Assembly: GCF_013201075.1 (NCBI RefSeq)
Contig: NZ_CP053713.1
Span: 1 to 43,488, forward strand
Length of the DNA: 43,488 bases
Direction of reading: 5' to 3'
Origin: Lichenicola cladoniae
Lineage (GTDB): Bacteria > Pseudomonadota > Alphaproteobacteria > Acetobacterales > Acetobacteraceae
Every line of letters starts with the position of its first letter. The first letter of the stretch is position 1. Of the stretch, positions 33,108-42,504 are shown in pieces. Below the pieces are notes generated by a model, which worked only from the letters and a program-made list of their open reading frames with translations, did no database searches and was not told where the DNA came from. The translations under genes and the position numbers were made by a program.

Positions 33108-34010
33108 TCAGGCGGATGCTAGTGTGCAGCGGCGCGGCACGCCGGTCCGGCTGGGCCGGAGCCGCAGCAGTCCGCCAGCATGTGGTTCGGCACGTCGCTG
33201 AGCATCGCTGAGCTTGTCGGCGGCGCTGGTGACGTAGAGCGTGTCGAGCTTCGGGCCGGCGAAAGCACACATAGTTGGCTGGCTGACCGGGAGCACGATG
33301 TCGCAGTCAATGCTGCCATCCTTGTTGAAACGACGTAGCCGGCCTGCCCCGTGTAGCGCGCACCAGTAGCCACCGTCGGTATCGACGGCGGCGCCATCGG
33401 GCAAGCCGTCCCCTTTGGGGATTGCAGCGAAGGTACGACGATGACTTAGCCGGCCGCTCTCGGGCTCGAAGTCGAAGCTCCAGATCACGCCCGCCTGACT
33501 GTGCGAGAGCAGAAATTGCCGACTATCGGCGCTCCACGCCATGCCATTATGCAGCTCTGCTGCGTCGGGTTCCGGCTTCAGCCCACCTGCCCTGGTGAAG
33601 CTGTGCAACGAGGCGGCGATCGGCACGCACACCCCTGGCTGCAGCGGGTCGAACATCACGCCCACCCAGAAGCGACCGGTCACGTCGCAGGCGCCCTCGT
33701 TGAAGCGGTGCAACGCCGGGTCGAACGGGGGCGGGGCGAGCAGCGTCAGCCTGCCCGATGCGAAATCCAGTGCGAAGACGCCGGTGCGGAGCGCTACGAC
33801 GGCGCCGGAGAGGTCATCGTCCAGCACGAACGCACCAATGTCGGACGGAAGCGGCCATGCCCGCTGCGCGCCGCTTTCTGGATGATAACGGTAGAGTGCC
33901 GGCTTCTTGACGTCGATCCAGTAGAGTGCTGCTTCGGAGGCGGACCACGTTGGTGATTCCCCAATCGTAGCACCTGCGTCCACAGCCAGCTCGATCACTT
34001 CGTCGGACAT
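33108..34010 (-). CDS. SMP-30/gluconolactonase family lactonase
   Basis: A 300-residue six-bladed propeller enzyme that opens sugar lactones to aldonic acids. AGGAGAT precedes the ATG at 34010. Metal-site residues can be placed: Glu 18 in ATIGESPTW, Asn in AELHNGMAWSAD, and Asp in GDGLPDGAAVDTDGG; HRFNEGACD and FWVGVM are also family marks. It is divergent from the ThDP-enzyme operon with 148 bp between starts. Next to a GMC sugar dehydrogenase and a sugar-acid dehydratase, its likely job is the hydrolysis of the lactone product. Confidence 0.88.
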   Translation of the reverse strand: MSDEVIELAVDAGATIGESPTWSASEAALYWIDVKKPALYRYHPESGAQRAWPLPSDIGAFVLDDDLSGAVVALRTGVFALDFASGRLTLLAPPPFDPALHRFNEGACDVTGRFWVGVMFDPLQPGVCVPIAASLHSFTRAGGLKPEPDAAELHNGMAWSADSRQFLLSHSQAGVIWSFDFEPESGRLSHRRTFAAIPKGDGLPDGAAVDTDGGYWCALHGAGRLRRFNKDGSIDCDIVLPVSQPTMCAFAGPKLDTLYVTSAADKLSDAQRRAEPHAGGLLRLRPSRTGVPRRCTLASA

Positions 34011-34158
34011 GCATCGATCTCCTGGTAGCGGTCTTGGTACAAGAAACGTCGATCGCCCTCCTCTGTCCATCTGCGGAACCAGATGGGGCGAACGGCGTAA
34101 AGCGGCAAGGCCTCGATCAGTATGCACCGGTCGACGCAGTACGGCGTGGAGACCAGCG
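34011..34158. promoter_or_regulatory. Divergent promoter region of the sugar cassette
   Basis: 148 bp between the lactonase and ThDP-enzyme starts. It must drive both directions. No regulator gene belongs to the cassette and I see no clear palindrome. Confidence 0.4.
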
Positions 34159-35943
34159 ATGAGCATGACCGTCAGCGATTTCGTGTGGAGCCGTCTCGGC
34201 GAGTGGGGCTTGAAGCGGGTGTTCGGCTATCCGGGTGACGGCGTTGGCGGGCTCGATTTGGCGCTTGAGCGAGCCAAAGAGAAGATGGCCTACGTCCAGG
34301 TGCGGCACGAGGAAATGGCCGCGTTCATGGCATCGGCGCATGCTAAGTTCACTGGCGAGGTCGGGCTTTGTTACGCAACGTCCGGACCCGGCGCGATCCA
34401 TCTGTTGACTGGCCTTTACGACGCCAAGATGGACCATGTACCGGTAGTGGCGATCGTGGGCCAGCAGGCGCGCACAGCGATCGGCGCACATTATCAGCAG
34501 GAGGTCGACCTCCAGGCGTTGTTCAAGGACGTCGCCAGCGAATATGTCGTGACGGCGATGGTGCCAGAGCAGATCAGGCACTGTATCGACCGCGCAGTGC
34601 GGATCGCTGCGACAACGCGCAGTGTGACCTGCGTTATCATTCCGAACGACCTGCAGGAACTTGCATACAAAGATCCACCACTCGTCCACGGTACCACGCA
34701 CACTGGTGTGGGTTATGCAGGCCCGGCGAAGCTTCCGGAGCAGTCGCTGCTGCATCAGGCCGCGGACGTCCTGAACGCTGGCAAGAAGGTCGCGATCCTG
34801 GTGGGGTCGGGTGCCCTCGGTGCGACAGACGAGGTAATCGCAATCGCTGAGAAGCTGCAGGCGGGTGTCTCGAAGGCGCTGCTCGGGAAGGCGGTACTTC
34901 CCGATTCCCTCCCCTGGTGCACAGGCGGGCTCGGGCTGCTTGGGACCAAGCCTTCCTGGGACCTCATGCAGGAATGCGATACGCTCCTGATGATTGGCTC
35001 TTCTTTTCCATATAGCGAGTTCCTGCCGAAGCCGGGCACGGCACGCGGTGTGCAGATCGATCTAGACGGTACAAGACTTAGCCTGCGCTATCCAATGGAA
35101 ATCAACATGGTGGGCGACTCCGCTACCGCGTTGAAGGCGCTACTGCCGCTGCTTGAGCAGAAGAAGCCCGGAAGCTGGCGCAAGGAGATCGAGAGCAACG
35201 TCGAAGCATGGTGGAAGACACTCGAGGACCGCGCCATGCAGCCGGCCAATCCGATCAATCCGCAACGGATCTTCTGGGAGGCGTCGAAACGCCTGCCGGA
35301 GAACTGCATCATGACCGGTGACAGCGGCTCGGTCGCAAACTGGTATGGCCGCGACATCAAGATGCGTCGCGGCATGATGGGATCGCTGTCCGGCAGTCTG
35401 GCCTCGCTCGGTGCGGCGACGCCCTATGCGGTGGCAGCAAAATTCGCGTTTCCTGACCGTGTGGTGCTGGCCTTCATCGGCGACGGCGCCATGCAGATGA
35501 ATGGCCTGAACGTAATGATTACCATTTCCAAATACTGGAGGGAGTGGTCGAACCCGAAGCTGATCGTGATGGTTCTTAATAACCAGGACCTGAACCAGGT
35601 CACGTGGGAGGAACGCGTCCAGCTCGGTTCCGGCAAGACAGAATCGACCCAGGCCATCCCAGATTTCGCCTACGACAAATATGCCGAACTGCTCGGTCTC
35701 AAGGGCATCGTCGTGCGTGACCCGGAGAAGCTGGGTGCCGCCTGGGACGAGGCATTCGCCGCCGACCGCCCGGTCATCATGAACGTTTATGCCGATCCGA
35801 ACGTGCCGCCGCTACCGCCGCACATCACCTTCAAGGACGCCAAGAACTTCCTGACCATGATGGCTACCGAACCGGAGCTCGGCAGCGTGCTCAAGAACAG
35901 TGCCAAGGAGCTATTGGCTAGCGTCCTGCCCAGCAAGCACTGA
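34159..35943 (+). CDS. ThDP-dependent enzyme (pyruvate oxidase/decarboxylase-like)
   Basis: A 594-residue three-domain thiamine-diphosphate enzyme. The activating Glu is in QVRHEEMAAFMASA near residue 51, the middle domain carries LVGSGALGATDEVI, and the metal/cofactor motif IGDGAMQMNGLN starts near 440 and ends with VLNNQDLNQ. It resembles pyruvate oxidase or PoxB-type dehydrogenase, but the C-terminal membrane-binding helix of PoxB is not evident. The reaction is probably the decarboxylation of a 2-oxo acid. It is the first gene of a five-gene operon with gaps of only a few bases or overlaps. Confidence 0.87.
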   Translation: MSMTVSDFVWSRLGEWGLKRVFGYPGDGVGGLDLALERAKEKMAYVQVRHEEMAAFMASAHAKFTGEVGLCYATSGPGAIHLLTGLYDAKMDHVPVVAIVGQQARTAIGAHYQQEVDLQALFKDVASEYVVTAMVPEQIRHCIDRAVRIAATTRSVTCVIIPNDLQELAYKDPPLVHGTTHTGVGYAGPAKLPEQSLLHQAADVLNAGKKVAILVGSGALGATDEVIAIAEKLQAGVSKALLGKAVLPDSLPWCTGGLGLLGTKPSWDLMQECDTLLMIGSSFPYSEFLPKPGTARGVQIDLDGTRLSLRYPMEINMVGDSATALKALLPLLEQKKPGSWRKEIESNVEAWWKTLEDRAMQPANPINPQRIFWEASKRLPENCIMTGDSGSVANWYGRDIKMRRGMMGSLSGSLASLGAATPYAVAAKFAFPDRVVLAFIGDGAMQMNGLNVMITISKYWREWSNPKLIVMVLNNQDLNQVTWEERVQLGSGKTESTQAIPDFAYDKYAELLGLKGIVVRDPEKLGAAWDEAFAADRPVIMNVYADPNVPPLPPHITFKDAKNFLTMMATEPELGSVLKNSAKELLASVLPSKH

Positions 35944-35946
35944 GCC

Positions 35947-37056
35947 TTGTTCGACATGCTGCCGATTGGCGTGGTGCGGGCACAGGCCTTTGCTATTCCA
36001 ACTGACGGCCCGGAGGCAGATGGTACCGCTTCCTGGGATAGTACCACTCTTGTCGTCGTACACGCGCAGGCCGGCGATTGGGAGGGGATCGGCTACAGCT
36101 ATGCCGATCTGTCCGTTGCGGCACTGGTAAACAGCAAGCTGGCATCGGTAATCGTGGGCAACGACGCAAGCGATCCGCCGCGCGCTTTGCGCCTGATGCA
36201 GGTTGTAGTGCGCAATCTTGGTCGCGATGGCATCGCCGCCTGCGCGATCTCGGCAGTCGACACAGCCTCATGGGACCTGAAGGCGAAGCTACTGGATGTG
36301 CCGCTGGCGCATCTGCTCGGGCAGTATCGCAACGCGGTGCCGATTTATGGCAGTGGCGGCTTCACCAACTACGATGATGGCCGTCTTGCCGAGCAACTCG
36401 CCAGATGGGTTGAGCATGATGGATGCCGTTGGGTAAAGATGAAGGTCGGCATGCATCCGGAGCGGGATCCAGAGCGGGTCTCGCAGGCGAAGGCGGCAAT
36501 CGGACCAGCTACGCTGTTCGTCGACGCCAATAATGCTTATGGCGTAAAGCAGGCGATCGAGTTCGCCAGACGCTTCCTCGACGAGCAGGACGTGAGATGG
36601 TTCGAGGAGCCAGTCTCGTCCGACGATCTCGTCGGACTGCGTCGCGTGCGTGATCAGGTATCGGCGGCGATAGAGATCGCCGCCGGCGAGTACGGTTACG
36701 AGCCGACCTACTTCCGGCGCATGCTGGAGGCAGGGGCAGTCGATGTGCTGCAGGCGGATGCCACGCGATGCGGCGGCGTAACGGGGTTTATGCTGGCAGC
36801 GTCGTTGCCGGAGGCGTTCCATGTCGACATATCGGCGCACTGCGCGCTGGCGCTGCATCGTCACCTTGGCACGGCGGCACCGCGGTTCCAGCATTGCGAG
36901 TGGTTCCATGACCACGTTCGGATCGAGCGCATGCTGTTCGATGGCGCGCCGGTGCCGCATGATGGTGCGATCATGCCCGATCCGGAGCGGCCCGGTTTTG
37001 GGCTCGTGTTCAAGCGGCAGGACGCGGAACGCTTCGCCGTCTGCACAGGGAGCTGA
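35947..37056 (+). CDS. Enolase-superfamily sugar-acid dehydratase (mandelate racemase group)
   Basis: A 369-residue protein, or 366 from a later ATG; the TTG at 35947 starts three bases after the previous stop. Acid/base and metal residues are in place: Lys 164-x-Lys 166 (KMKVG), Asp 193 (DANNAY), Glu 220/221 (FEEP), Glu 248 (AAGEYGYE), Asp 271 (QADATRCGG) and His 298 (DISAHCALALH). The KxK lysines with the Asp-His dyad are typical of mandelate-racemase-like acid-sugar dehydratases, which turn aldonic or aldaric acids into 2-keto-3-deoxy acids. The substrate is not determined. Confidence 0.87.
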   Translation: MFDMLPIGVVRAQAFAIPTDGPEADGTASWDSTTLVVVHAQAGDWEGIGYSYADLSVAALVNSKLASVIVGNDASDPPRALRLMQVVVRNLGRDGIAACAISAVDTASWDLKAKLLDVPLAHLLGQYRNAVPIYGSGGFTNYDDGRLAEQLARWVEHDGCRWVKMKVGMHPERDPERVSQAKAAIGPATLFVDANNAYGVKQAIEFARRFLDEQDVRWFEEPVSSDDLVGLRRVRDQVSAAIEIAAGEYGYEPTYFRRMLEAGAVDVLQADATRCGGVTGFMLAASLPEAFHVDISAHCALALHRHLGTAAPRFQHCEWFHDHVRIERMLFDGAPVPHDGAIMPDPERPGFGLVFKRQDAERFAVCTGS

Positions 37057-37058
37057 GA

Positions 37059-38039
37059 ATGGCGCGCGACATGACCGCACTGGGCAGCTCGGGCATGGCG
37101 GCGTTGGGGCTGGCAAGCCTGGCTGCAACCCGGCTGAAGCAACAGGCAACGTCTCGTTTGGCAAAGACGCAGAATCAGGCGGCCTCGTCTCCTAGCGCCC
37201 CAGCACGGCTCGATCCGGATGCGGCTGTTCACGCCGCACGTCGGCTCAATCGTGCTGCCGGGGTGCTCGCCGCCTCGGTGCTGGCCGACAGCGCTGTGGA
37301 GCATTATCGCGGCCAATTCCACAACAGGGCTATGGTCACGCCGCTGGTAACGGCCAGCTTGTCGCTCGCGGTGAGCGCGCACGGCAACGCCGACAAGCGG
37401 CCGGTTGCACACCGCGCGCGCGACGGCGTCTATCTGCTGGCAGCCGCGACAGGAGTGATCGGCACGGGGTTCCATCTTTACAACGTACTGAGCAAGCCTG
37501 GTGGGCTGAGCTGGCAGAATTTGTTCTATTCAGCTCCACTTGGTGCGCCGGCAGCGCTCTCGCTTTCGGGTGCTATGGGTTTCCTCGCCGAGCGAGTGCG
37601 GGATACCTCTCCAGGCTCGTCGCCGATGATTGCCGGCGTCGCTGCGGGCCGTGTCGTCGGCGTCGCGACGAGCGTCGGCCTGCTCGGAACAATGGGTGAA
37701 GCTGGGCTGCTGCATTTTCGCGGAAACTACCAGAACCCGTTCATGTATGTGCCGGTGTCGCTACCACCGGTAGCAGCTGCTGCGCTGGGGCTGGCGGCCC
37801 TCGGCCGTACTGGGCAGCGCAGCCGATGGGCGCGCACTTTGCTGCGGCTGACCGCGGCGATGGGTTATGCCGGCGCCGGGTTTCATCTACGTGGCGTGGC
37901 GCGGCAAATGGGCGGCTGGCGCAACTGGAGCCAGAACATTCTGAACGGGCCGCCGGTGCCGGCGCCACCGAGCTTCACTGGGCTTGCCATGGCGGGGCTC
38001 GCGGCGCTCGGCCTTCTGGAGGACCATCCCGATGACTGA
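37059..38039 (+). CDS. Membrane protein of the sugar-oxidation operon
   Basis: A 326-residue, Ala/Gly-rich protein with several hydrophobic segments (MAALGLASLAA; GVLAASVLA; LVTASLSLAVSA; GVYLLAAATGVIGTGFHLYN; AAAALGLAALG; GLAMAGLAALGLL). It lies two bases after the dehydratase and overlaps the next gene. I do not recognise a family. The HFRGNYQNPFMYVPVSLPP segment lies between membrane parts. It could anchor the dehydrogenase in the membrane or link it to the quinone pool; this is inferred from its operon position. Confidence 0.65.
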   Translation: MARDMTALGSSGMAALGLASLAATRLKQQATSRLAKTQNQAASSPSAPARLDPDAAVHAARRLNRAAGVLAASVLADSAVEHYRGQFHNRAMVTPLVTASLSLAVSAHGNADKRPVAHRARDGVYLLAAATGVIGTGFHLYNVLSKPGGLSWQNLFYSAPLGAPAALSLSGAMGFLAERVRDTSPGSSPMIAGVAAGRVVGVATSVGLLGTMGEAGLLHFRGNYQNPFMYVPVSLPPVAAAALGLAALGRTGQRSRWARTLLRLTAAMGYAGAGFHLRGVARQMGGWRNWSQNILNGPPVPAPPSFTGLAMAGLAALGLLEDHPDD

Positions 38040-38697
38040 TCATGACGGCACGCGCAATCCGGACCGTTACCCGGACTATGACGTGATGAGCAAGCAGTTC
38101 TCGCCGTCTTGGAACGAGGTCACGCGCAAGGTGGTGCATGCGCGCCTTGCCGTGCCGCGGGAACCGCGTTTCTTCAATCAGGGCGAGTGGGACACCCTGC
38201 AGGCAGTCTGCGCCCGGATCATGCCGCAGCCGGCGACCGGTGCGATTATTCCCCTTCCCGCCTATGTCGACGCCAAGATTACCGAGAAGCACGAGGATGG
38301 TTACCGATATGCGTCGCTGCCGCACCAGGGTGAGGCGTGGCAGCGCGGATTGGCAGCGCTCGACCAGGAGGCGGCGGACTCGCACGGTGCTCGCTACCAT
38401 CTGCTGACACCGGAGCAGCAGGACGCATTGCTGCAGCGGATGCAGGATGGCAAGCTGGATTGCAGCGCGTGGCAGGGCATGCCGTGCAAGCTGTTCTTCG
38501 AGCACCGCGTGATCGCCGACATCACGCATGCCTATTATGCCCATCCGATCGCCTGGAACGAGATCGGCTTCGGCGGTCCAGCCAGTCCCCGCGGCTATGT
38601 GCGCATGGGGCTCAATCGCCGCGATCCATGGGAAGCGGCTGAAGCGCATCCCGGCAAGGAAGCGCACGCAAGGCGGGAGAACAAGCGTGTCGGCTGA
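38032..38697 (+). CDS. Gluconate 2-dehydrogenase subunit 3 (gamma)-like protein
   Basis: A 221-residue protein with the subunit-3 pattern: FFNQGEWDTLQAVCARIMPQ, IPLPAYVDAKITEKHEDGYR, LLTPEQQDALLQRM, and the C-terminal HAYYAHPIAWNEIGFGGPAS. In characterised enzymes this subunit helps mature and export the large flavin subunit. Here there is no twin-arginine signal at the N-terminus, unlike the classic periplasmic form. Start and stop overlap the neighbouring genes. Confidence 0.87.
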   Translation: MTDHDGTRNPDRYPDYDVMSKQFSPSWNEVTRKVVHARLAVPREPRFFNQGEWDTLQAVCARIMPQPATGAIIPLPAYVDAKITEKHEDGYRYASLPHQGEAWQRGLAALDQEAADSHGARYHLLTPEQQDALLQRMQDGKLDCSAWQGMPCKLFFEHRVIADITHAYYAHPIAWNEIGFGGPASPRGYVRMGLNRRDPWEAAEAHPGKEAHARRENKRVG

Positions 38698-40330
38698 TCC
38701 GTTCGCTGCACCACGTGGTGCCAATGGCCGAGCTCCGGACATTTTCTCCGAAGATGGCTGGATGCCGATGCGGCAGTATAGCGAGGACGAGGCCGTCGAT
38801 TTCTTGGTGATCGGCACCGGTGCCGGTGGCGCACCACTAATCGCCGGCCTCGCTGAAGGCGGCTTCTCGGTGGTAGGTTTCGATGCCGGTCCGTGGTTCC
38901 GTCCGTTGGAAGAGTTCGCTTCCGACGAGCAGGAGCAGAACAAGCTCTACTGGACCGACACGCGCGTCGTCGACGGCGCTAATCCGATGGTGATGGGCGG
39001 TAAGAATAGCGGCAAGGCGGTCGGTGGCAGCACCGTGCATTTCGCAATGGTATCACTGCGGTTCAGGCCCGACTGGTTTAAATCGCGCACTACGCTCGGC
39101 TACGGCGCTGACTGGCCGCTCGATTGGCGCGAGATGTGGGACTACTACACGAAGGCCGAGCAGGCTCTGAAGATCTCCGGCCCGGTTGTCTATCCGTGGG
39201 GCCCGAAGCGGCCACGCTATCCCTATCGCGCTCACGAACTTAATAGCGCGGCTGAGCTGCTTGGTCGCGGTGCCGAGGCAATGGGGATTCGCTGGACGCC
39301 AACACCGCTCGCCACCGTATCGGCGCCACGCGGCGATAGCCCGCCCTGCGTCTACCGGGGCTATTGCCGGTTCGGCTGCTCGACCAATGCCAAGCAGAGC
39401 GCGCTGGTCGCGTTCGTGCCGCGTGCAGTCAAGGCCGGCGCCGAGATCCGCGATCTCGCCATGGTCGGGCGCATCGAGGTAGACAGCAGCGGACGTGCCA
39501 CCGGCGTGCACTACATTCGCGAGGGAAAGTGGCGGTTTCAGCGCGCGCACAACGTGATCGTGGCAGGCTACGCGGTCGAGACGCCGCGTCTGCTGCTAGC
39601 ATCGGCGACCGACCGCTACCGAGACGGACTCGCCAACAGTTCCGGCCTGGTCGGCAAGAACCTGATGACGCAGTCTAACCAGGCAGTATTTGGAACGATG
39701 CAACAGGAGGTGCGCTGGAACAAGGGACCGCCTTCGCTGTCGCTCACCGAGCACTGGAACTACGACGACCGCAAGGACTTTTCTGGCGGCTATTGCTGGA
39801 TGGCGCAGGGCCCGCTGCCGGTCGAATGGGTGACGGTACAGACTGGCTCACGCGGCTTGTGGGGCCAGAAGCTCATCGACGAGATGGAAAAATACAACCA
39901 TCAGGTTGGGCTTAAGATGGTTGGCGAGATGCTGCCAGATGAGCGCAACACTGTCACACTCGATGATGAGGTCGACCAATACGGGCTGCGCGTTGCCCGC
40001 GTTACGTACAGCTGGGGCGATAACGACAAGGCGCTGATCCAGCATGCACTCAGCCAGATGCAGACCAGCCTGGAGGCGGTCAGTGCTACCGACATCTTCC
40101 GACAGGAGAACGATACGAACCATCTCGGCGGCACCGCCCGCATGGGCAATGACCGTCGAAACAGCGTCGTCAATGCTGATTGTCGAAGCTGGGATATTCC
40201 CAATTTATGGGTCTGCGACGGCTCGGTGTTTCCAACCGTCGGCGGCGTCAATCCGTCACTAACCATTACCGCAATCGCGATGCGAACGGTAGATCGGATC
40301 AAGCAGATGGCTAAGCGCGGGGAGCTTTAA
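38687..40330 (+). CDS. GMC-family flavoprotein oxidoreductase (sugar/gluconate dehydrogenase-like)
   Basis: A 547-residue FAD enzyme with a GTG start inside the previous gene. The FAD loop is VIGTGAGGAPL at residues 41-51. A cysteine cluster Cys 221-x5-Cys 227-x3-Cys 231 (CVYRGYCRFGCSTN) lies where related sugar dehydrogenases carry a metal- or Fe-S-binding region. The catalytic His is in HLGGTARMG near 479 and the partner Asn in GGVNPSLTI near 521. No signal peptide is seen. With the subunit-3 protein it should oxidise a sugar or sugar acid and pass electrons to a quinone or cytochrome; no cytochrome c subunit gene is present in the operon. Confidence 0.88.
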   Translation: MSADPFAAPRGANGRAPDIFSEDGWMPMRQYSEDEAVDFLVIGTGAGGAPLIAGLAEGGFSVVGFDAGPWFRPLEEFASDEQEQNKLYWTDTRVVDGANPMVMGGKNSGKAVGGSTVHFAMVSLRFRPDWFKSRTTLGYGADWPLDWREMWDYYTKAEQALKISGPVVYPWGPKRPRYPYRAHELNSAAELLGRGAEAMGIRWTPTPLATVSAPRGDSPPCVYRGYCRFGCSTNAKQSALVAFVPRAVKAGAEIRDLAMVGRIEVDSSGRATGVHYIREGKWRFQRAHNVIVAGYAVETPRLLLASATDRYRDGLANSSGLVGKNLMTQSNQAVFGTMQQEVRWNKGPPSLSLTEHWNYDDRKDFSGGYCWMAQGPLPVEWVTVQTGSRGLWGQKLIDEMEKYNHQVGLKMVGEMLPDERNTVTLDDEVDQYGLRVARVTYSWGDNDKALIQHALSQMQTSLEAVSATDIFRQENDTNHLGGTARMGNDRRNSVVNADCRSWDIPNLWVCDGSVFPTVGGVNPSLTITAIAMRTVDRIKQMAKRGEL

Positions 40331-41231
40331 GATAAGCAATCAGCTACACTACTACCCAATAATATAACAGATCCCGGCTCGCACATGCAGGAGTGGCTTA
40401 TTTCGGCGATACCTAATCGTCGATCCTGATACTTCTTGCGTCATCATGCTCAAAGTTTTATCCAGGATCCATTCCGTTTCGGTTGCGATCTTCTCGATGT
40501 ATTAGCTCTGGTGAAGGTAAAATGACTAGAGCAGAGTCTGATCATTCTGGCTCGTAGCCTGCGGCGGTGAAGTAGTTTTCGCACTCGCGTTGGCTGAAGG
40601 TTGGGAGCGCGTCGCGGATGGCGTTCCAGAGGTCATCGATGGTCCGAGCGGCTGCCTTGCGCAGCACCGCCTTCAGCTTGGCGAAGGCGTTCTCGATCGG
40701 GTTGAAGTCCGGTGAGTAGGGCGGCAGGTATCGCAGCGTGGCGCCTGCAGCATCGATCAAGGCGCGAATGGAGACACCTTTATGGGCGGCCAGGTTGTCC
40801 ATCACGACGATGTCGCCTGAGCACAACGTCGGGACGAGCACCTGCTGGATGTAGGCATGGAACGCCGCGGCGTTCATCGGACCGTCGAGCACCATTGGTG
40901 CCGTCATGCCGGAGAGCCGGAGTGCGCCCGTGAAGGTGGTGGTCTTCCAGTGCCCGTGCGGAACAGGCGCGCGGCAGCGGTGACCACGCCGGGCGCGGCC
41001 GCGCAGGCGCGCCATCTTGGTGGAAGCACCGGTTTCATCGATGAAGACCAGACGGGCCGGGTCGAGGTCTGGCTGGGCGTCGAACCAGGCCTGCCTGCGC
41101 ACGGCGACGTCCGGCCGCTCCTGCTCGCTGGCGTGTGCTGTTTTTATGGGATGGCCCGCCCCTTATCTCTCCGACACCGAAAACTGGAGCGCTAAGCTGT
41201 CAGGGCAACCGGAGAAACAGGAGCTGGGCTA

Positions 41232-42260
41232 ATGCAGATTGCAGTATTGGGTATCGACCTCGGCAAGAACAGCTGCAGTGTCGTGGGGCTAGATACAACC
41301 GGGCGCGTTGTCCTGAAGCGTCGCCTCCACCGTGATGGCGTCCTGAAGCTTGCAGCGAGCATGCCCAGCTGCGTGATGGCAATGGAGGCCTGCTGTGGGG
41401 CGCACCATCTTGGCCGGATATTGCGCGATCAAGGACACGAGGTTCGGCTGATGTCGCCGGAATATGTCCGACCCTACGTCAAGGCTCAGAAGAATGATGA
41501 CCGGGATGCCGAGGCGATCGCCGAAGCGGCAACGCGGCCGACTATGCGGTTCGTGACGCTGAAGAGTGAGACACAGCTCGACATGCAGAGCCTGCACCGT
41601 GCCCGCGACCGGCTGGTCGGCGAGAGAACGGCTCTGATCAACCAGCTGCGCGCCATCCTGCTTGAGCGTGGCATCATCGTGCCGCAGGGACGACGTAAGA
41701 TGGAACTGCACCTCGAGGCGCTTTTAGCCGGAGAAGGCGTTGGGCTGAGTGCAAGAACCCGGTTGCTGGTCGACGATCTGCGTCTCGAGTGGGGCGAGCT
41801 GGATCGCCGTATCGAGGGTTTTGACGCCGAATTCGCAGCAAAGGCGCGCACCGACGAGACCGCCCGCCTGTTGACCACGATCCCGGGTATCGGCCCGCTG
41901 AACGCGACGGCGCTGGCGGCCGCCATCGGCAACGCCCAGACTTTCGGACGTGGACGCGACCTGGCCGCCTGGCTGGGGCTGGTGCCCAAGCAGATGACGA
42001 CCGGCGGCAAGCCGAAGCTTCTGGGAATAACCAAGCGCGGCAACGGCTACCTGCGCAAGATGCTGATCCACGGTGCGCGTGCAGCCTTGCCGTCGCTGTC
42101 CAAGGGTGAGACCGCGATGGGTGGCTGGTTACGCGGCTTGCTCGCGCGAGCGCACGTGAACACCGTAGTGGTGGCGCTGGCCGCCAAGCTGGCACGGATC
42201 ATCTGCGCAGTGCTTCGGAGCGGGCGGAAGTTCGAGCTCACGACTGCAACGGTGTCATAA
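41232..42260 (+). CDS. IS110-family (IS1111 group) transposase
   Basis: A 342-residue DEDD transposase. The RuvC-like domain has VLGIDLGKNSCSVVG, MAMEACCGAHHLG and KNDDRDAEAIAEAA. The C-terminal Transposase_20 domain has LLTTIPGIGPLNATALAAAI, then WLGLVPKQMTTGGK and ITKRGNGYLRKMLIHGARA. Length is normal and no defect is seen, so this is probably the most recently active element in the nest. Confidence 0.92.
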   Translation: MQIAVLGIDLGKNSCSVVGLDTTGRVVLKRRLHRDGVLKLAASMPSCVMAMEACCGAHHLGRILRDQGHEVRLMSPEYVRPYVKAQKNDDRDAEAIAEAATRPTMRFVTLKSETQLDMQSLHRARDRLVGERTALINQLRAILLERGIIVPQGRRKMELHLEALLAGEGVGLSARTRLLVDDLRLEWGELDRRIEGFDAEFAAKARTDETARLLTTIPGIGPLNATALAAAIGNAQTFGRGRDLAAWLGLVPKQMTTGGKPKLLGITKRGNGYLRKMLIHGARAALPSLSKGETAMGGWLRGLLARAHVNTVVVALAAKLARIICAVLRSGRKFELTTATVS

Positions 42261-42504
42261 TCAATAGAATTGGCTGGTCGCGCTCACCCGGCGCGGACGG
42301 TTGATGGGGTCTGCGGGTGGTTAATGCGAGATGGCCTGACAGTTGATCGGCGTTCTGGAAACCTGGTTCAAAAAATGGCGCTCGACGCCGATGTTTTTAT
42401 GAGGACCGGGACGTGCGGATCTCCATCTTGGCCGGGACAATGTCCCGAGACCGGATACGTTGGCGTAGACTGACCAGATCGGATCGCAAAGATCGCTTGC
42501 AGAG
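42261..42504 (+). ncRNA. Candidate bridge/seek RNA of the IS1111-group element
   Basis: IS110-family elements use a non-coding RNA from one end to choose target and donor; in the IS1111 group it comes from the long 3' end. This 244-bp non-coding end has hairpin potential, for example CGGGAC/GTCCCG at 42433-42447. Placement is by analogy only, and the guide loops were not resolved. Confidence 0.4.

Noticed and set aside
40505-40528. Possible further IS21-like or other element end near TCCATTCCGTTTCGG
   Set aside because: The resemblance to the IS21 terminal units is short and stands alone, with no partner end or gene.
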